A DNA stretch of 64,000 nt. Source: Amphiura filiformis. Lineage: Eukaryota; Echinodermata; Ophiuroidea; Amphilepidida; Amphiuridae. The DNA lies in assembly GCF_039555335.1 (NCBI RefSeq), contig NC_092641.1:34125548-34189547 (forward strand), read 5' to 3'. Both the position numbers and the translations under genes were made by a program. The notes beneath the pieces were generated by a model that did not search any database, had not been told where the DNA came from, and saw nothing but the letters and a program-made list of their open reading frames with translations. This document shows, piece by piece, positions 19,984-35,400 of this stretch. Within the stretch, counting starts at the first letter, position 1; each line of letters starts with the position of its first letter.

Positions 19984-22900
19984 TATATGCATATATTGAC
20001 AATTATATAAATACAGAACAAATAGACACAATTGGACCATCAATACTTTTTTAATCAGAATAAAATAATTTATTGTTTTGGCAACCATTATACAATGGTT
20101 TTACTAGTTACTTATTTATACATAACAACATATGATAATACTGCACGCTGGGATACATACACATCAAGCAGTTTTCTTGGGCAAATGCTAAATGATACCA
20201 ACAAAACTACCATAAATAAATTATACTACGACTCATGAATGAAACTAACAGGTTTTCAATATTTTCAGCTGGAGGGAAAATCTCCTGGTGTCTTTAAAAA
20301 ATTTAATTTAAATTTAAAAAACACAAGCCCAAACATTTTGACCCACTTTAGAAAATAGAATTTCTGAATATATCTTGATTATTCACTGCATTTCCTCGAT
20401 TCGGACTAATTCTTGGCATCAGCCTCAATTCAGTAACTGATAGTCAAATGTGAATGAATACTTCTTCAAAACTGCTCTGGCTTCAATAACATATGTGGTG
20501 TGATTATGCAAAATCAGTCTGATGTCGGACATATTCAATTTTCAGTTTTCTACATGATTGTATAAAGCATTTGCAAAGGGGGCATTTTGCAGAAAATCCC
20601 ATTAAAATCAAACATTTAGTTCTAAAGTTAAGAACAGTTTCCAAAACAACAAAAGAAAGTTTTTCCTTTGTCAACATGTATATCAGGAAATCAATATTTC
20701 CTATTTAATTTCCAACTGATTTTGCTTGATCACATCACATATATTGCTGTCCCCATTCATCACAAAAAAAAATCATGAGGTAACCTCTATCCAGACACTT
20801 TCGTGTATCAGGGCTGGAAAAAATGAAAATTCCCTGGAAGATCAAAATTTCCCTTCAAAAAGACAAATTTCCCTCCAAATTCTTTTGTATTTCTTTGTTT
20901 TAGGACCTTAATTTTCCTCCAAAAACTTCCAAATTTCCTGGGAAGGAGCTTCCCAATTTCCACATTTTTTCCAGGCCTGGCATGTATATGTGACTGGTTC
21001 TCACAAAATAGGTATAAAATTGACAGAACAACTTATATAACAGAATTGAAATCCTTAGTTTACAAAATTTAAAGAATGTACCAAACATGTTGCTTTGGCC
21101 TTCAAAAATCAATTAATCATTCCTCCAGAAATTCCTGTATTTTGTATTGAATTTTGCTGTATTTAATTGACTGAATCTTGGAGAGTGCATTTTATGGGTG
21201 CAGGTCACTGGTCACATTTACTGTGATCACAGCATATAGCAGAATTTTGTATAAACCTTACTGATAAAATATCGCTAACATCAGTCATTTTAATGGTATG
21301 TTTGAAGGCACAATTGTACAAGACTGAGTAATAAAATACATAACATGAATATAAGGCAAACAATGGCACCTCAAAATACACATCATACTAAGTAGTTGCC
21401 ATATAAAATATAACCAAGACATATTTTTAATCCAAAATACATTCAATCGGATGAAGTTTCTTTTCAAGTACCAAACTCTTTTCCAATATTAAAAATATGA
21501 CATCTTTCATTAATTACACCAAATTTTACAATTAATTTTATGTTACTTTTTTTAAGGCACATGATAAAATACCATGACTGGGTAAGAAATTAATTGAAAT
21601 TTTCACAATGAAATATATGCACATTTAGTATACTTTCTTTTTTGGGGGAAATTTCATACCACACTGTGGTGAAACATGTTTTTTTCAACAAGGCGGCCCT
21701 TCACACTTTATTCTGAATTTCCCATTATCCAGCCTGTGTATGAAATTCACACGGGTCCGTATTTGAATTCTTGATTGTGATTTTTTTAAGGTGTTTTTGC
21801 GGTAAAAAACTTATTTAGGACTCTGAACACATTTGCTTCACATACTACACCCGCTGGAATATGCCTATAGTAAATCCTTCAATACGTAATTAAGCTGAAT
21901 TCGGTTTGAGGACTGTTTCATTCCTCATATTGACTGATAATGAAACTCGGGAAAAGTGATTAATGAAAAAGTTTGCCGCCTTTGTTTCTGAAAATAATGT
22001 GACTGGAAAACTGTGAATCAAGTGTGAAGTGGCCATTAAGCACACTTATACAACTTAAGCTTGCATTTGATATTAATATCAGCGATACAAATGTCAATTG
22101 TCAAAACAACAAATCAAACTTACATCTATTTTCTTTATCTAACCAAACAATGAAAGCCTCTCTGAGCAAAGTTCACTTCATACTGTAAAAGTGGAAATTT
22201 TTGCGGTGCATTAATTTTGCACTTTTCCCGCACAACACAGCTACCGCGAATATAAAACACACAAATATGTTCTTTTAATGCATAGGTCTATATACACTAA
22301 GAAAACATAAATCGCAAAATTAAAAACAAGCAATGTAGTTAAAAAGCACAAAAAATTACACACACAATAATTGGCACTTTTACAGTATGTGTGATTGTCA
22401 GACCATCAAAACTCACAATACACTAAATGCTTGCTCACCAGGATTCACAGAATTTTTAAATTACCACTTGCCCATTAGGCAAGTGCATGTAAAAATCCAC
22501 TGCCGACCTAATATTTTACTTGCCCTGTACATACTTATTCACCTTAAACCTTTAAAATTATGATACAGTCATCAGCCAAGGCCTAGCATACAGTGCATCA
22601 TATTTCTTTTTTAAGGGGCACCTTTTATACAGTTCATGCAAAAATATCAATTTGCATTTAACTTCACATCTGTCTCAAACATTTGGTTGCCCACTGGGTA
22701 GTGGTCCTGGGCTGCTGGGCAAGGGATTCTGTGAGGTCTTTCGTTTATACATGTGTGTACCTCAAAAATTGAGATGGATAATGATATTAAATAAAATGAA
22801 TCAATGCATATTTTGATACACAACATATTTCTATATAATATTAGCCTCATTTACTTGTGGTAGGTCACACTTCACACAAATATCTATGTACAGAGCACTC

Positions 22901-25751
22901 TTGTTTTTAATAAAAGTGTTATACATATTTTGATAATTAAACAATAATAGTATGATAACAAACCATTCATTTATCACTTATCTTTTAATATAATGCACCT
23001 TGATAAAGAACAAAGTTCATGTCACAGATGTCCTATTGTTTTATAAACAACTTTTTTTCTCACAACCAAATTGTAAACTGCCCAATATATAGATATTGTA
23101 TCGTATTAAAACATTACAAAAAACATTGCCATTCAGCCAAATCAACTATGTTAAAAACCTTAGAATACCAGGGTTGCTGATTTTTTCCCCTAAGATTCCA
23201 AGAACTACTATAATATACCCCATGATAAAGTCAAAAGAGACCAGTGGAATGCTAAATTTCAACACAAAAAAAAGAAGAAAAAAAAAAGAAAAAAAAGAGG
23301 TAAAATCATGGGAAAAGCCTGAATTTTGCAACTTGAAGATAAATTTTTATCAATAGATAAAATGACATCATCGAGGTATTTTAATTTTATCCAAAAGTTA
23401 TAGAAGCATTAGGAATGAAGTAAAACAGTCAATGTAAAAAAGAAATTAACTTTTATTTCTCAAAAAAAGTAAAAAATGAAAAAGTTGATTTAAATCAGTG
23501 ACTTTTTTTTGTTGAAAAAAATCATGTGATTTGAAGTAACCCTGTTGAATGCCTGTGTAATCTTCTGTATTTAGAGAATCTGTGTACTTACATGTAGGAT
23601 ACATTTCATACAATATTTGGATACACTTTTGTTATTTCTTAAAACTTAGGGAAAAAAACATTCACCTCTCAAATTTTATATCTTGGTATAAAGCATGAAT
23701 CAAAATTCAGCCATACCTGCATATAGCACATACATGTAAAGGTGGGACACTTCAATGCACACAGCCAAACTTGAACATCAAATATTATATGAATACATAG
23801 CAATATTATGTGAAAAGCAAAGGTATGAGAGTACAAAACTATTAAATATCTCTTCACAATGACTGATAAATCAAACTTTCTACAGATAACCTTTTCACAT
23901 TTAGCCAATAAATATCAAGTGTTTACGATCAATTTACAGAGGTCAAAGTTTAGTGCAATGGAATCAGCCGGATCTGAAGCGTTGTTTTATAGGAAACATT
24001 ATAAAATGTGCACAAATCATAATTCTTTTTGCTAAACAATAAACTGATAAGACATTTGATGTTTTTTTTGTTATTTTATTTGATTGTCAAATTCTGGTAA
24101 AACCAATACATCAAATTTAATCCACAACAATGCACACTAAGAAAATAGACATAAAAGCCTGACATAAAAATCACATTGCAACCGTAATTTCATTACTTAC
24201 AATCTGCATAAGGGCTTTATAACAACAAAATCTTTACTTACTTAACTTGAAAGTGGTCCAATGAGGACAAAGTTTCTATTGCATTTCAAAAATGACAATC
24301 ATATTTCACAAATGGGTTTTTAACCAATGTTTCAAAAGCATTTGATTTATGCTTACCCCACCACTGCCATTTAAAACACACACAAGGTTCCTGAAGCCAC
24401 CAGGGCCCCCAAATCTCTACTTCACCTTCATGGATCACTTGAATTCAATCAAGCTGGGTAATTGAACACTCAAATTGGCCACATTACCAAATACAATGTA
24501 ATGCTCCAGACAGGGAAACCATTTAGTCTGCACAGCACAGATGCTAGTTGTTGAGCGATGAAGAAATCTCTCTTTTGGATTTCTAGCCTCTGGGTGGGTG
24601 TATAAGATCACATGATGCCCCCTTAAGGTTCAAGTCACACATGTGATGTTTACCTCTTTAGGAGGAGCTATGTCCTACTTGGTCTTGATTGAACTTTAAA
24701 GCAATTTTCAATACATCAGTGTCATGGATTAATCGGGAAAAGTATCAAATCCATTTAGTTTTTCTTGAAATCCCAGAAAAGGGCAGTGAAAATCCTAATT
24801 AAAAATGTTAGAAAAGGTAGGCCTATATAAACATAGAATTTCTTTCTAACCTAAAACAAAAATCCTGTGCACATGAATAGGAAATCATTTGAAAAACCCT
24901 CAAATCCAAGAAAAGGTCAACATAAATGCCAAAATGTTCCAAGTGGTGAGAAAAAAATCATGTGCAGTTCATTTTCTTGACTGAAAATGAAAATGTTCCC
25001 AAAAATAAAAGGCCTCTGCTTTACAAGCAAGCAATTTATTTTTCCTGAAAAACAGACACACTTTGAAAGTCCTGCCCCCAATAAATCATGGCTAGGGCAT
25101 GAATTGCAATGGGTGCACTGGTGCTCAAACCATCTACTTTATACCAAAATACATGATACAATAAGCTCTGCAAAAAAATACACAAGTTCACACATAAGAT
25201 CAGACAGAGTATATTTGGCATCATCACACACTTATAAGAGGTCTTGACACCATCTCTGAATGTGATCAAGTGTTTTCTTTAGCAAGGAGTGTAAATCTTG
25301 ATCTGAGCTCAGATATCTGACAAACAAAACAAAATTCAGCTGAGTGCAATATCAAGTGTCAGTAGTGTAGTAACACAGTTTTTAAACTTTCTGGATAAAA
25401 CACTTTTCACCTGCACAACTTTGGTATAATATTAATAATTAAATCAGAATCATGGAGTTTGAATCTCTTTTTTGTTGGGAAATATTTGTATAAAATAATG
25501 AGGTAAAGTTTCATTTTCAGTTCATCAAAATTAAAATTGTGTATAAAATAGTAGGTATATTCCTGAATAATAAGTATATAATGCTGATATTAATTAATAA
25601 AGTTAGGATAAAAATACATACATGTCTTTATCATACATGTATTTCATTCTATAATTTAGTTTGTACATGTAAGAAAGTTGGGAGACAAAACTAATTTCAC
25701 TTTCTTGTCTCAAAGAAAACACAATAATCTATAAATAGGTCTAATAAAATG

Positions 25752-25840
25752 CAATAAGGATTCACTTTTTCTAGAAAATGTAATAAGGCTTCACTTTTTC
25801 CAGAAAATGTAATAAGGCTTTACTTTTTCCAGAAAATAAC
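25752..25840. repeat. Tandem repeat, about 29-bp unit, three copies
   Basis: CACTTTTTCTAGAAAATG followed by TAATAAGGCTT recurs three times with small changes. Confidence 0.8.
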
Positions 25841-26171
25841 CTATATAAATAATAGAATGGATTTTAACTATATCACAAAAGTTTCAATTTCACAGAAAAC
25901 TAGTAGGGGATATGGTCAAGTTTTGTGTCTTGAATAGTAATACAAACTTCATCATTTTACTTCCATGAAAAACATTTATGAAATATGAATCTGTGGTATA
26001 CACAGATAAACAATACAATTTGAATCCCTGGTGCACAATAATTAATAAATCTTATCATAAAGCTCCATTTTACTTTCTCAGAAAACTGGTCTGCCAGACA
26101 AGATTGAGTTTCGTTTCTCATCTAACAAAGGCACGATTTCACTGACACCGGAGTCAAAGCACCCAGAGGCA

Positions 26172-26392
26172 TTGGGCTATTCCAGTAGAAATCCATACAA
26201 CCCCTATAGATGACATGACCTTAAATACACACAACCCCTATAGAAGATGTGACCTTAATCTTCCACAAAGGGAGTGTGAAATTCAAATGGGTAACCTGAA
26301 TGGGCAACTCCATTTGAATTCTTCACTCCCTGTGTGGGAGATTGAGTTCATGTCTTCCACAGTGGGGGTATGGATTTCAAATTAAATAGCCC
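26172..26392. mobile_element. Foldback MITE, family A copy 3
   Basis: GGGCTATTCCAGTAGAAATC at the left; AAATTAAATAGCCC at the right. The left arm contains an internal duplication (ACCCCTATAGA occurs twice with a ...GACCTTAA repeat), so this copy is longer than the others. Confidence 0.75.
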
Positions 26393-29293
26393 TTGTTCCC
26401 TTTATCAAAGGATTTTGAACTTTCAGTTGATGACATTGTATCTATGTGTGCTTAATCTAGTTTCTTGGTGTGCTCATAGACTCAGCAATTTCAGGGTTTT
26501 CATATATGGTGTGCTTTTACAATACACTGTTGGTCTAAGAGTGTGCATTTTTCAAACTTTGAAAAAACTTCACCAGGCTTTTCTAACACATGTATTTTGA
26601 AGGAAAAGGAAAACCAGTGCATGTGTACAAAAAAATGTAGGCCTATGTGGGGCTTCTTTATGTAGCACACAGAGTGATCCTGTAAATATACATGTTTACA
26701 AGACTATTTTCATGGCATGTACATGTAGGGGGCCTATTTCTATATTGCAGCATAATTTCCAGGGCTTCAAGGGTCTTCCCACATTTAATTGAAATGATGT
26801 TGTTACTTGTTCATTTTTCATTGCCAAATTGTGTTGCATTCTAATTTTGGCACAAAAAAGTGAAAAACAAATTGAATAGGGCTACAAGCACAATTCAAAT
26901 TTTACTGGTCAGACACTGTTTACTTTTGCTTTTTTTCCACATACCAAAGCATTTGTGTAGGTTGTAGGCCTACACTTGATCCAGTTTGACACACTTTTGA
27001 TTGCCCTATATAATTTTGCATTTCTTCAGAAACAATTCTGTGTACATGTACTTGTTCTAAAAAGACACGCTTTGCAGACAAAGTGAAAATATTGTACAAT
27101 TCTTATGCTTCAGTGGGTGCAATGTTACAGTGCATTTTTCAAATTCAGCAAATGTTGCCTTTGTGTGGGCCTTCATTGCACAATTACCCATACAGCAGAA
27201 AATTGCAAGCTAAATTTTTGTCACAATTTTTGTGAGTGAAAAATCATGCATGAATATCAAGCCTGTTTGAGCTGTTGGTTTGGCATGGAAAACCCTGTTG
27301 GGGATGAGAGGTTTAAAATTCCAAAACCAACCCTTTTTGGCATATCCAATGATACAGTTTTAAGCAAACATACATTTAGATTTATGAGTTAAGTGCCCTT
27401 TTCAAATTCATGGCACCAGTGCCCTCAAACCACCTTTCATGTAAAATGTATTTTCATATAGGCTTTAAATATGTCTACCTTCAGTTCCTTTACTGAATGA
27501 ACTTTCAACAATCCATCTTAATGCATTTTTAAAATTTCAACTATGCAAAATTCTTGTGTATTGTGTCTTGTTGACCAATTTCACACTAAATACAAATAAT
27601 TATTATGTATTTCTTTACTGTATTTAAACTTCATGCACGACTGCATAAACACCTGCATATACGCACACGCCATACCTGCACCACTGCACGTACTTATGTT
27701 AACTACGCAATTTTGTATTTATCCAATGATACTGGCACAGTGGTGCAGAACCAGTTCTGGATCCTAGCCAAATAGTGAACTTGCACTAATTACCCCAATC
27801 AACCATATATATATAATACTGTATGCAGATCAAAAATCCTTTTCAAATGCCTTTACAGTATTCCGCCTTAATTCACCAAATTACACAATTTTGAGCAAAA
27901 CAAGATTTTGAGCTAAAATGTCAACTCCAACCATAGCACCTGTCATTTAAAGCAACAACTGAAATAGGTTTGATCAGTAAAAAGAAATTAAAATTCTTTC
28001 ATTTAAATTGGAAAATAGGCCTGTTTGTCATGCATCTGTATCATATCATGTGCTCTTCCAGCTTGTAATTTAACAGATAATCATATGTATGAAAGTCTTC
28101 TGAAGTCTAAGTAAATATATTATAATCTATAATTAAGTATAGGCACAACAAATCTACACTGTGTAACTTTCTGAGCTAGAGAAAAATGCTACAATTCGGT
28201 GGGGTTGATAAAAAGAACCCAATAAAATAGGGTTATATAAACTTGTAAAATCAAACACCTTAAATAGCAGTTAGTCCAATCACAGTAAGGCAAACACGCT
28301 AAATTGACACAACATTATTATAAACATGACACCTCATTACTAGTGCAAGCAGATGATTTTCAGTCAGAATTCATTACTATTTTCTTAAAATTTTCACACA
28401 CAAAAAGTGTGAAGATATTAGTACAGCTTCAATGTAACAAGATATTTTCATTTCATCTCCCAAGGAAATTTGATCCGTTAAATGAAATTGCAGCATCTAT
28501 TTCCAGCTAGAACAGCGGGCTGCCATCACACATTTGCCATCAAGTATAAATATCTATAACATGGATGATAACTTTATAATTGACATCATGGGCAATCTTT
28601 CCTCCTGGATATCAAATATTATCCTTATAATAAAACTTTTTTTTAATTCTTAAATTAAAATCCTGGGTTTAAAACATTTTTGTATAAATAATAACAAAAA
28701 AAAGTTGATTTCATTTGAGTAATTACACTTCAATATATGTACTAACGACCTATTCAAAATGCAGCATATATAATTCCTAAAACATATGTCATTTTACCAG
28801 ATGATAATTACACTTCCTATTATGCATAAGTCGATGGTAGTGATACACTGAGCAAATTGGATTTCTTGTGGGGATGGCAAAACTGATAAATTTCTAGAAT
28901 CATTTCAAACACAATTTGCGATAAATATGGCTCAGCATCATCAGCGATTAATTTTACTCAAGACAAGCAAGAGTGGTTGCAAATCCGTTTCTGAATAAAA
29001 CCCACAGCTAACTGTGAAATCAGCAATAGGCCTACCTTGGGTCGGTCCCTCTATATGTAAGAGTAGCCTCTTGGACAGGCCAGCATTGAAACGGTGAGAT
29101 CACAGTCAGTTAAAAATAAATACACAAGCAAGCCACACAAATATATGTGGTATATACCATCCTGATGGCATTGTCTTGATGTAACAGCTTTCTTTGTCAC
29201 CAGCAAGACCTTTGACGGATCACTCCAAGATGATATAAAAGTGGTCTCTTGGGCAGGCCGCTCCACGAGAACTGATGACAAAGCGGAGTCCAT

Positions 29294-29424
29294 TTACTTG
29301 TTATATGTGGACCTCATGGCATTTTCTTGGCGCACCAGTTTTTCAATCATCTGATGTCTCATCCTCATTTCATGTTTCAGTTCATCTCTCTCTTCAAGAA
29401 GATTCACCAGGTCACTGGAAATAT
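29294..29424 (-). CDS. Last coding exon with stop: coiled-coil C-terminus
   Basis: Minus-strand acceptor TGTTTTTGCAG before 29424, phase 1. It reads DISSDLVNLLEERDELKHEM and ends ENAMRSTYNK, then TAA at 29296-29294. The intron before it is 7.2 kb. Frame and helical periodicity continue smoothly from the 63-bp exon. Confidence 0.85.
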
Positions 29425-32400
29425 CTGCAAAAACAAGACAAAACTTGCATTTAGTAATAATAGTATTCAATATTTTCTCTTTAGTAGTGTAATGATATTA
29501 GGTACACTAACTGTTTGCTTTTCCTCAACCGACTGCCCCTAATCTTGAAAATCTGAAAAAGAGATTTTACCCTAATTTCAGAAATCCCAGAAAAGTTTTT
29601 TCTTTTAGAATTTTGACATCCTGAAAAGTTCTGTGTAACCCCATCAACAGCCTTATCCCCATTTTCTTCATAAAAGCTGAGATTTTGGTATCAGAAGTAA
29701 GCTCATATGATAGTGAAATGTAGTTACCACAACCAGAAGTATGCACTTTCGTCATGCTTTTGCCTCTTGTATCAAACCGCTGCACCCGCTGGGGCAATAC
29801 AACCCAGGGAATACAACTCCATTTAGCTTAGTTTGCTATTTCCAGGATGGGCAATACCTGTTTAGTACCGTGCTGAAACACTTCAAAGTGCTGCATCACC
29901 AAAGCAACAAGTATATTTCTTTATAAATTTTGTGATATCAACTTCAAACATTCAATGTTTGACATATTGATTTGACAACCATTCTCTGATGAACTCAACT
30001 ACACTGCATACATATCCATCATATCGGAACATGGTTGAACTGGTATAATTTACTCATATAATACGCTAAATAACCTACTGAAAAAAACTCTTTGAATTTG
30101 CTTTAAACACCCATTGTATCACCACATGTTATATTATTATTAATATTATTATTGATTTTCATATAACCAGAGGGTCCGTGTAAATATGTAATAATAATCT
30201 CACACAATGACAATGCAAATTGCTCTGGGCTGTGAGTGAGGTGAGCACACGTGTTTGCTAGGCTTCTTGCTTGGTTAATTAGCATCATTAATTCTAAAAG
30301 CACTTTGCCTTATTTTCATCCACGAGTTTCATACACTTCCTTTTCATTAATAATGTATATATTTCCTTTACAAATTAATGCTGCTTTTTAGACCATATTT
30401 TTTCTTATAGTGCAATTTTTTTGGGCAGGCCCCTGTCAACTTTATTATGCTATATATATTTTCTAAAAAGTAATATTTTGATTTTTTCCTTTATTATACA
30501 GCAATATTTTGTTGTATTGCTGGTGCATAATATGCCTCAACTCAACCCTCCTGTCTAGCCTTAACTGTGGTCCTTTTCAATATACCGGTATTTGATTTTA
30601 TGTGTATTATGAATAAAATTGAAATGATGAAAAGTTATAATTCTATATAAATGTGACCTTCGTTTTTAAGATGCCTAAGATCAGATAAGATAATTAATAT
30701 TAAATTTATTTATTGTCAATCAACTTATGAATTTGTTAACTTCCTTTTTTCCATAAATATGGTAAATTATAAAAATTAAGTTATTCTGTTCCCCTCTGAG
30801 ATAATCAGTATTTATTATCTGTTCCAACTCAGTGACACCTCATGCATATTTTCCTGGGTGGGATTAGGCAAATGGTCACTGGAGGGGTATGAAAACTGTA
30901 CTACAGCGCTGCTAATTGATTTTTCTAAGTAAAACACTAATACCTATTATAACAATGCATCCAAATGCCCAGTGAAATTAATGAGGTGTTACTGGAGCTG
31001 GAAAATAATAATTCATGTTGCTACAAATAATAATATGTATTATTTTTTTTAATGTGAAATTGAGCATTCTTTCAGGTCACATCGTTTGGGGATATTCTAG
31101 TTTGGTTTGAGTAGGTCTGCCTCCAAAAATCAAATTGTGAATCCATTGTATCATAGGGCCTACCAATTTTGGTAAACAAAAAGCCCAAATATTCTGTCAA
31201 ATTCAAAATGAATTGGCACACAGAGTTCAAGCAATTTTTGGCATATTTTGACAATTTTGACTACAATGAGGCAACAAAAAAGTTAACAGTCTGAAAAATA
31301 TTGAAAAAAAATCCATATTTATATCAAAATTGATATCTAGAATATGACCCATGTATGTGGCACATGCCCCCCTTGGTCATTTGTTCCCCCTTCCCTTGGC
31401 CATATCTCAAAATTAATTTCAAGCAATAAATATTGCCAGTGACCACAGTACCTATCACAATCCAATTGTCACTGTTCATAAATGTACATGTAACAAGTAC
31501 AATGTAGATACCATACAGGATACTCAAAGGATATCATATTAGGATATTGCTTGAAATAGATAGGCTAGGATAATTAGGTTATATAGCCCTATTAATTATC
31601 ATAATTGACTTGATAATAGTTTTGAAGTTGACAAGACACAAGTTCAATGTTGCATTGCAGTAATAAATGAGTACTTTTCCTACTTGATATTGCACCAAAA
31701 GACCTTTAATTTGTAATTCTTAGCTTGCTCATATCCCCCTGTGTTGTCACAGAATGCCCTCTTCCTTCAAATTTCATCCATATCCATTTCTCCTCTCCAA
31801 CCCTTCAACACGAGTTGTATCAACCACCAAAACCCTCCTTTAAGGACAAAAATAATGAGTGAAAGCAATGAAGCATTGGACTTTACAAAAATCAAATATT
31901 GCGGACTAAGAAACCAAAAACATGTACATTGTAGGCTCAGTTATCCACTATAGCCTTTTATTTTGTAAGTTTATATATAAATTACTACACAACAAGATTA
32001 GATTATTATACTTCCCTGTGTTGAGTTTCATCATATCCATGTTAACTATCTCACAAGACCCACATTTGTCTGTACATTACACAATGATCATGACAATAAC
32101 AAAAAATGTCAAACTTGAATGTACAACATGTTCAACCACTGTCTATGGTTCAACCTGCCTGCACCTTTCTGTCCAGTTTGTTCTATAACTAACATTTTGG
32201 TATCAGAACAAATATGTTTCTCACTACCCCAGTAAAATTTAATGCACAAGATATGTTTTGTTCAGATGTTGTGAATAAAAACATGGTGAAGTAGTAACCA
32301 CTACCAGAAGTACAATAGTACATGTATTCTATAAGGCATTGTCAACTTGTTATACTGTACCCATTTTTTTTCATATCAAAACTGCTGGAGCAATACAACT

Positions 32401-35400
32401 TTTTGGAAACATTGTTTTAATTTAATGATACTATTATGGTAGGCCTCAGTGTAAGATAGAAAACATTATAACATGAAAACATTGGACCATGCCCCTTTAT
32501 TCAAATACTAAATCCCTTTAGATAAAATAAAGCAAAACTAGAAACGTCGCGGTTTTCGACGCAAGGCGTCGAATGGGATGCCTCCACCCTGATGACCCAA
32601 AAATGACCTTGCACCCTTGGTGACCCTGAAATGACCTTCCAAAAATTTGGCTCTAAATGTTGAGTGTACCCACCAAGTTTCATGCCCATACGACTAATTT
32701 GATTAATTTGACCTCAGATGACCCCTTGGTGACCCCGAAATGACCTTCCAAAACTTTGGCTCTAAATGTTGTCTGTACCCACCAAGTTTCAAGCCCATAT
32801 GACAATTTTATTAATTTGACCTCAGATGACCCCTTGGTGACCCCGGATGACCTTCCAGAAATTTGTCTCTAAATGTTGACTGTACCCACCAAGTTTCAAG
32901 CCCATATGACAATTTTAAGTAACTTGACCTCAGATGACCCCTTGGTGACCCCGGATGACCCCAAAATGACCTTCCAAAAATTTGGCTCTAAATGTTGACT
33001 GTACCCACCAAGTTTCATGCCCATAGGATTTGAACTGTCCATATGAGACCAAATTTACAAGTTGACCTCAAATGACCTTTGACCTCAGTATATGACCTTG
33101 AACCCCACCCAAAAAAAAGTATCCAGGGTTTCTGACCATGACCAACCTATCCTGAAAATCTGAAGTCAATCCGCCCATCCATGCCCGAGATACAGCATCC
33201 GGACGGACGGACGGAAGCTCGGACATTGCAAAAACAGTATGCCTCGCGGTGGAGGCATAAAAATACACCTTCAAACACATTTCATATCTGCTCTTGATGA
33301 AATCGGGAGGAAGTCACATCTTGCAGTTTCATGATTTAAATATATAAATGTAGGTAGTGGGCACTAGCAAATAAGCTTTTTTTAAATGATACCAATAATT
33401 TTCAATGAATTTATCCTTTTTAAGATATAATTTTGTAATGCCACCTTGATATTTTTGCCTCATTGCTACATGCATGTATTCTGAGAAATAGGCTAATTAT
33501 TTTTCTGCTTTACACACAATTGAATACAGATTCACAATATTCAAGTGTTAATTATTGATTAAATAATCTTCTTTTCAATATAGTATTAAGTACTTTAAGG
33601 GTAGACGAGGTATTGTTGGTCGAAGCAACTAAAAAATCAATTTTCATTATCTAGATCCATATATTATAATGGAAAATAACACCTTGATGTTTTGCAAAAC
33701 TTCATTCTACTAATCCTATACCTTGAAATCTTGCTTAATTTATTGTTGTTAATGAGTTATGTACGTTTTACAAAAGTGTTGTTGTCTCAGCCCTCTTTAC
33801 AACATAACTCAAGAACCACAGGACCTACCAAATATATCTGTGATATTTCAATTCTTTTACACGTTCGCTATGAAATGAGCAATGCAGTTTTTGCCAAAGC
33901 TCACTACCAATTCGCAAGATGCTGTGAATGACCAAATCGCAACAGTTTAAAATAATTAATAACCTTAAAGGATTTGAAAATCCACTTAGTCTCATCAGTT
34001 GATATCACGGTCAAATACCAAGAAATTAAGAATTAAAAGAAATTATGGGAGTGTGATCTTTTACAAGCCTGTGCAACTCAAAAACTTGTCAGCGAATTGT
34101 ACTGGGTTTTGTCTCGGAGTGGGACACACATTTTGTTGCCAATATTATTTTCCTCACAAAAATCAATTTAATCCTTGTGCCTGAAACCTGTGAAATGCGA
34201 TTATTCATAATATTCACTCTTGTGGGTTGATCTACATTTGCCTGTGTTTCGTAGAATAATCAGGTGAATTTTGTTAAGCTCATGCTGATGCTACGTCATA
34301 CTACGTATAAAATACCTCATAAGCCACTATTTATAAGCTCTTGAACTGTTTTATATTATAAATAATAGATGAGGCAACCATTTTGAGGCTGGCCACAGAA
34401 TTCAAAATTTACTTTGCTTTTAGTGTAAAATGCATACAAACATTAATTGTCACACTTTAAAACATTAAGGGCACTATAATAAATAAATTCAACAAATTTG
34501 TCATTTTCTCTTGAACACTTTTAATTTTGCATCTCTCATTAAATATATAATATTATTTTTAAAATTTGTGTTTTAATTTTGTTTCAATTAAAAAGCAGGA
34601 GTCGATAGCACAATTAATGTCTCAAAGCTGCTGAGTGCATTCGTCTTGGAGAATTGGTTAATTCAATTTTTTCTCTTGATTTCTTTTATATATTTAATTT
34701 TGTGTAGAGGTACTAGAGGTAGGCCTATGGAATTTTTAAAAAATGGGGGAAAAACACATTCCACATTTGGATTTTAAAATCAAGTTTTGAGTCATACTAT
34801 TATTTGATTTTTTCCTTGGGTTGCTTTCAGGTTATCATTTGCAGGATATGTTAGCACCTATGCTTCTTTTATACAGTAATTAATATGCAAACATGGCGAT
34901 TTCTTTGGATTTTCAGACTTGGCTATCATAGTAACATTTAAATCTGAGACGAAAATTCACAATTCACTTCCTTTAAATTTGTCAAAATCAGCATTGCCAT
35001 ATAGTATATTGAAATAAATTATTTGCAATACTGAATGAGACAAAATCTTGTCTACTACTAGTCAGGGTAATCATGCATAACATCAAGGCCACTCTAATAC
35101 AAAACCTTCTGCTTCTTTCCATTCATTAGGTCACCTAAAGAATGCTGACAATTATATTGTAGTACTACAAAATATTTGACTAGAAACATCGCATGATTCC
35201 AGCAGATCCGGTGTGATCAATTGGGGCTAAATTTGGGGTTATTTGTGGTGAAATAGTTTTGGAATTGGGAATTTTTACAAAGTCCCTTTTGGGTTCACTG
35301 TACCAAGGCCCTACATGGTGTTGCAAATAGTGGTATATGGTGATAATAATTATGGAAACAAAATGGCCACAATTAATACAAAATAAGCTAAAATCATCAA

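Larger units (their letters stand above)
20000..29293 (-). other. Possible very long 3'UTR of the minus-strand gene, otherwise unexplained
   Basis: AT-rich, with no coding exon that I can support and only one evident MITE (26172-26392). Reverse-complement AATAAA (TTTATT on +) occurs at several places, including 20068-20073, 24074 and 25035. The shortage of repeats compared with the rest of the window would fit a long transcribed 3'UTR of the gene ending its CDS at 29294. That is inference only. Confidence 0.25.

Noticed and set aside
23096-23356. Lys-rich 86-codon frame
   Set aside because: The Lys run comes from a poly-A-rich stretch (AAAAAAAGAAGAAAA); no other support.
33590-34330. Possible TIR element (GAGGTATT / AATACCTC)
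   Set aside because: The 8-base match is too short and no target duplication is visible.
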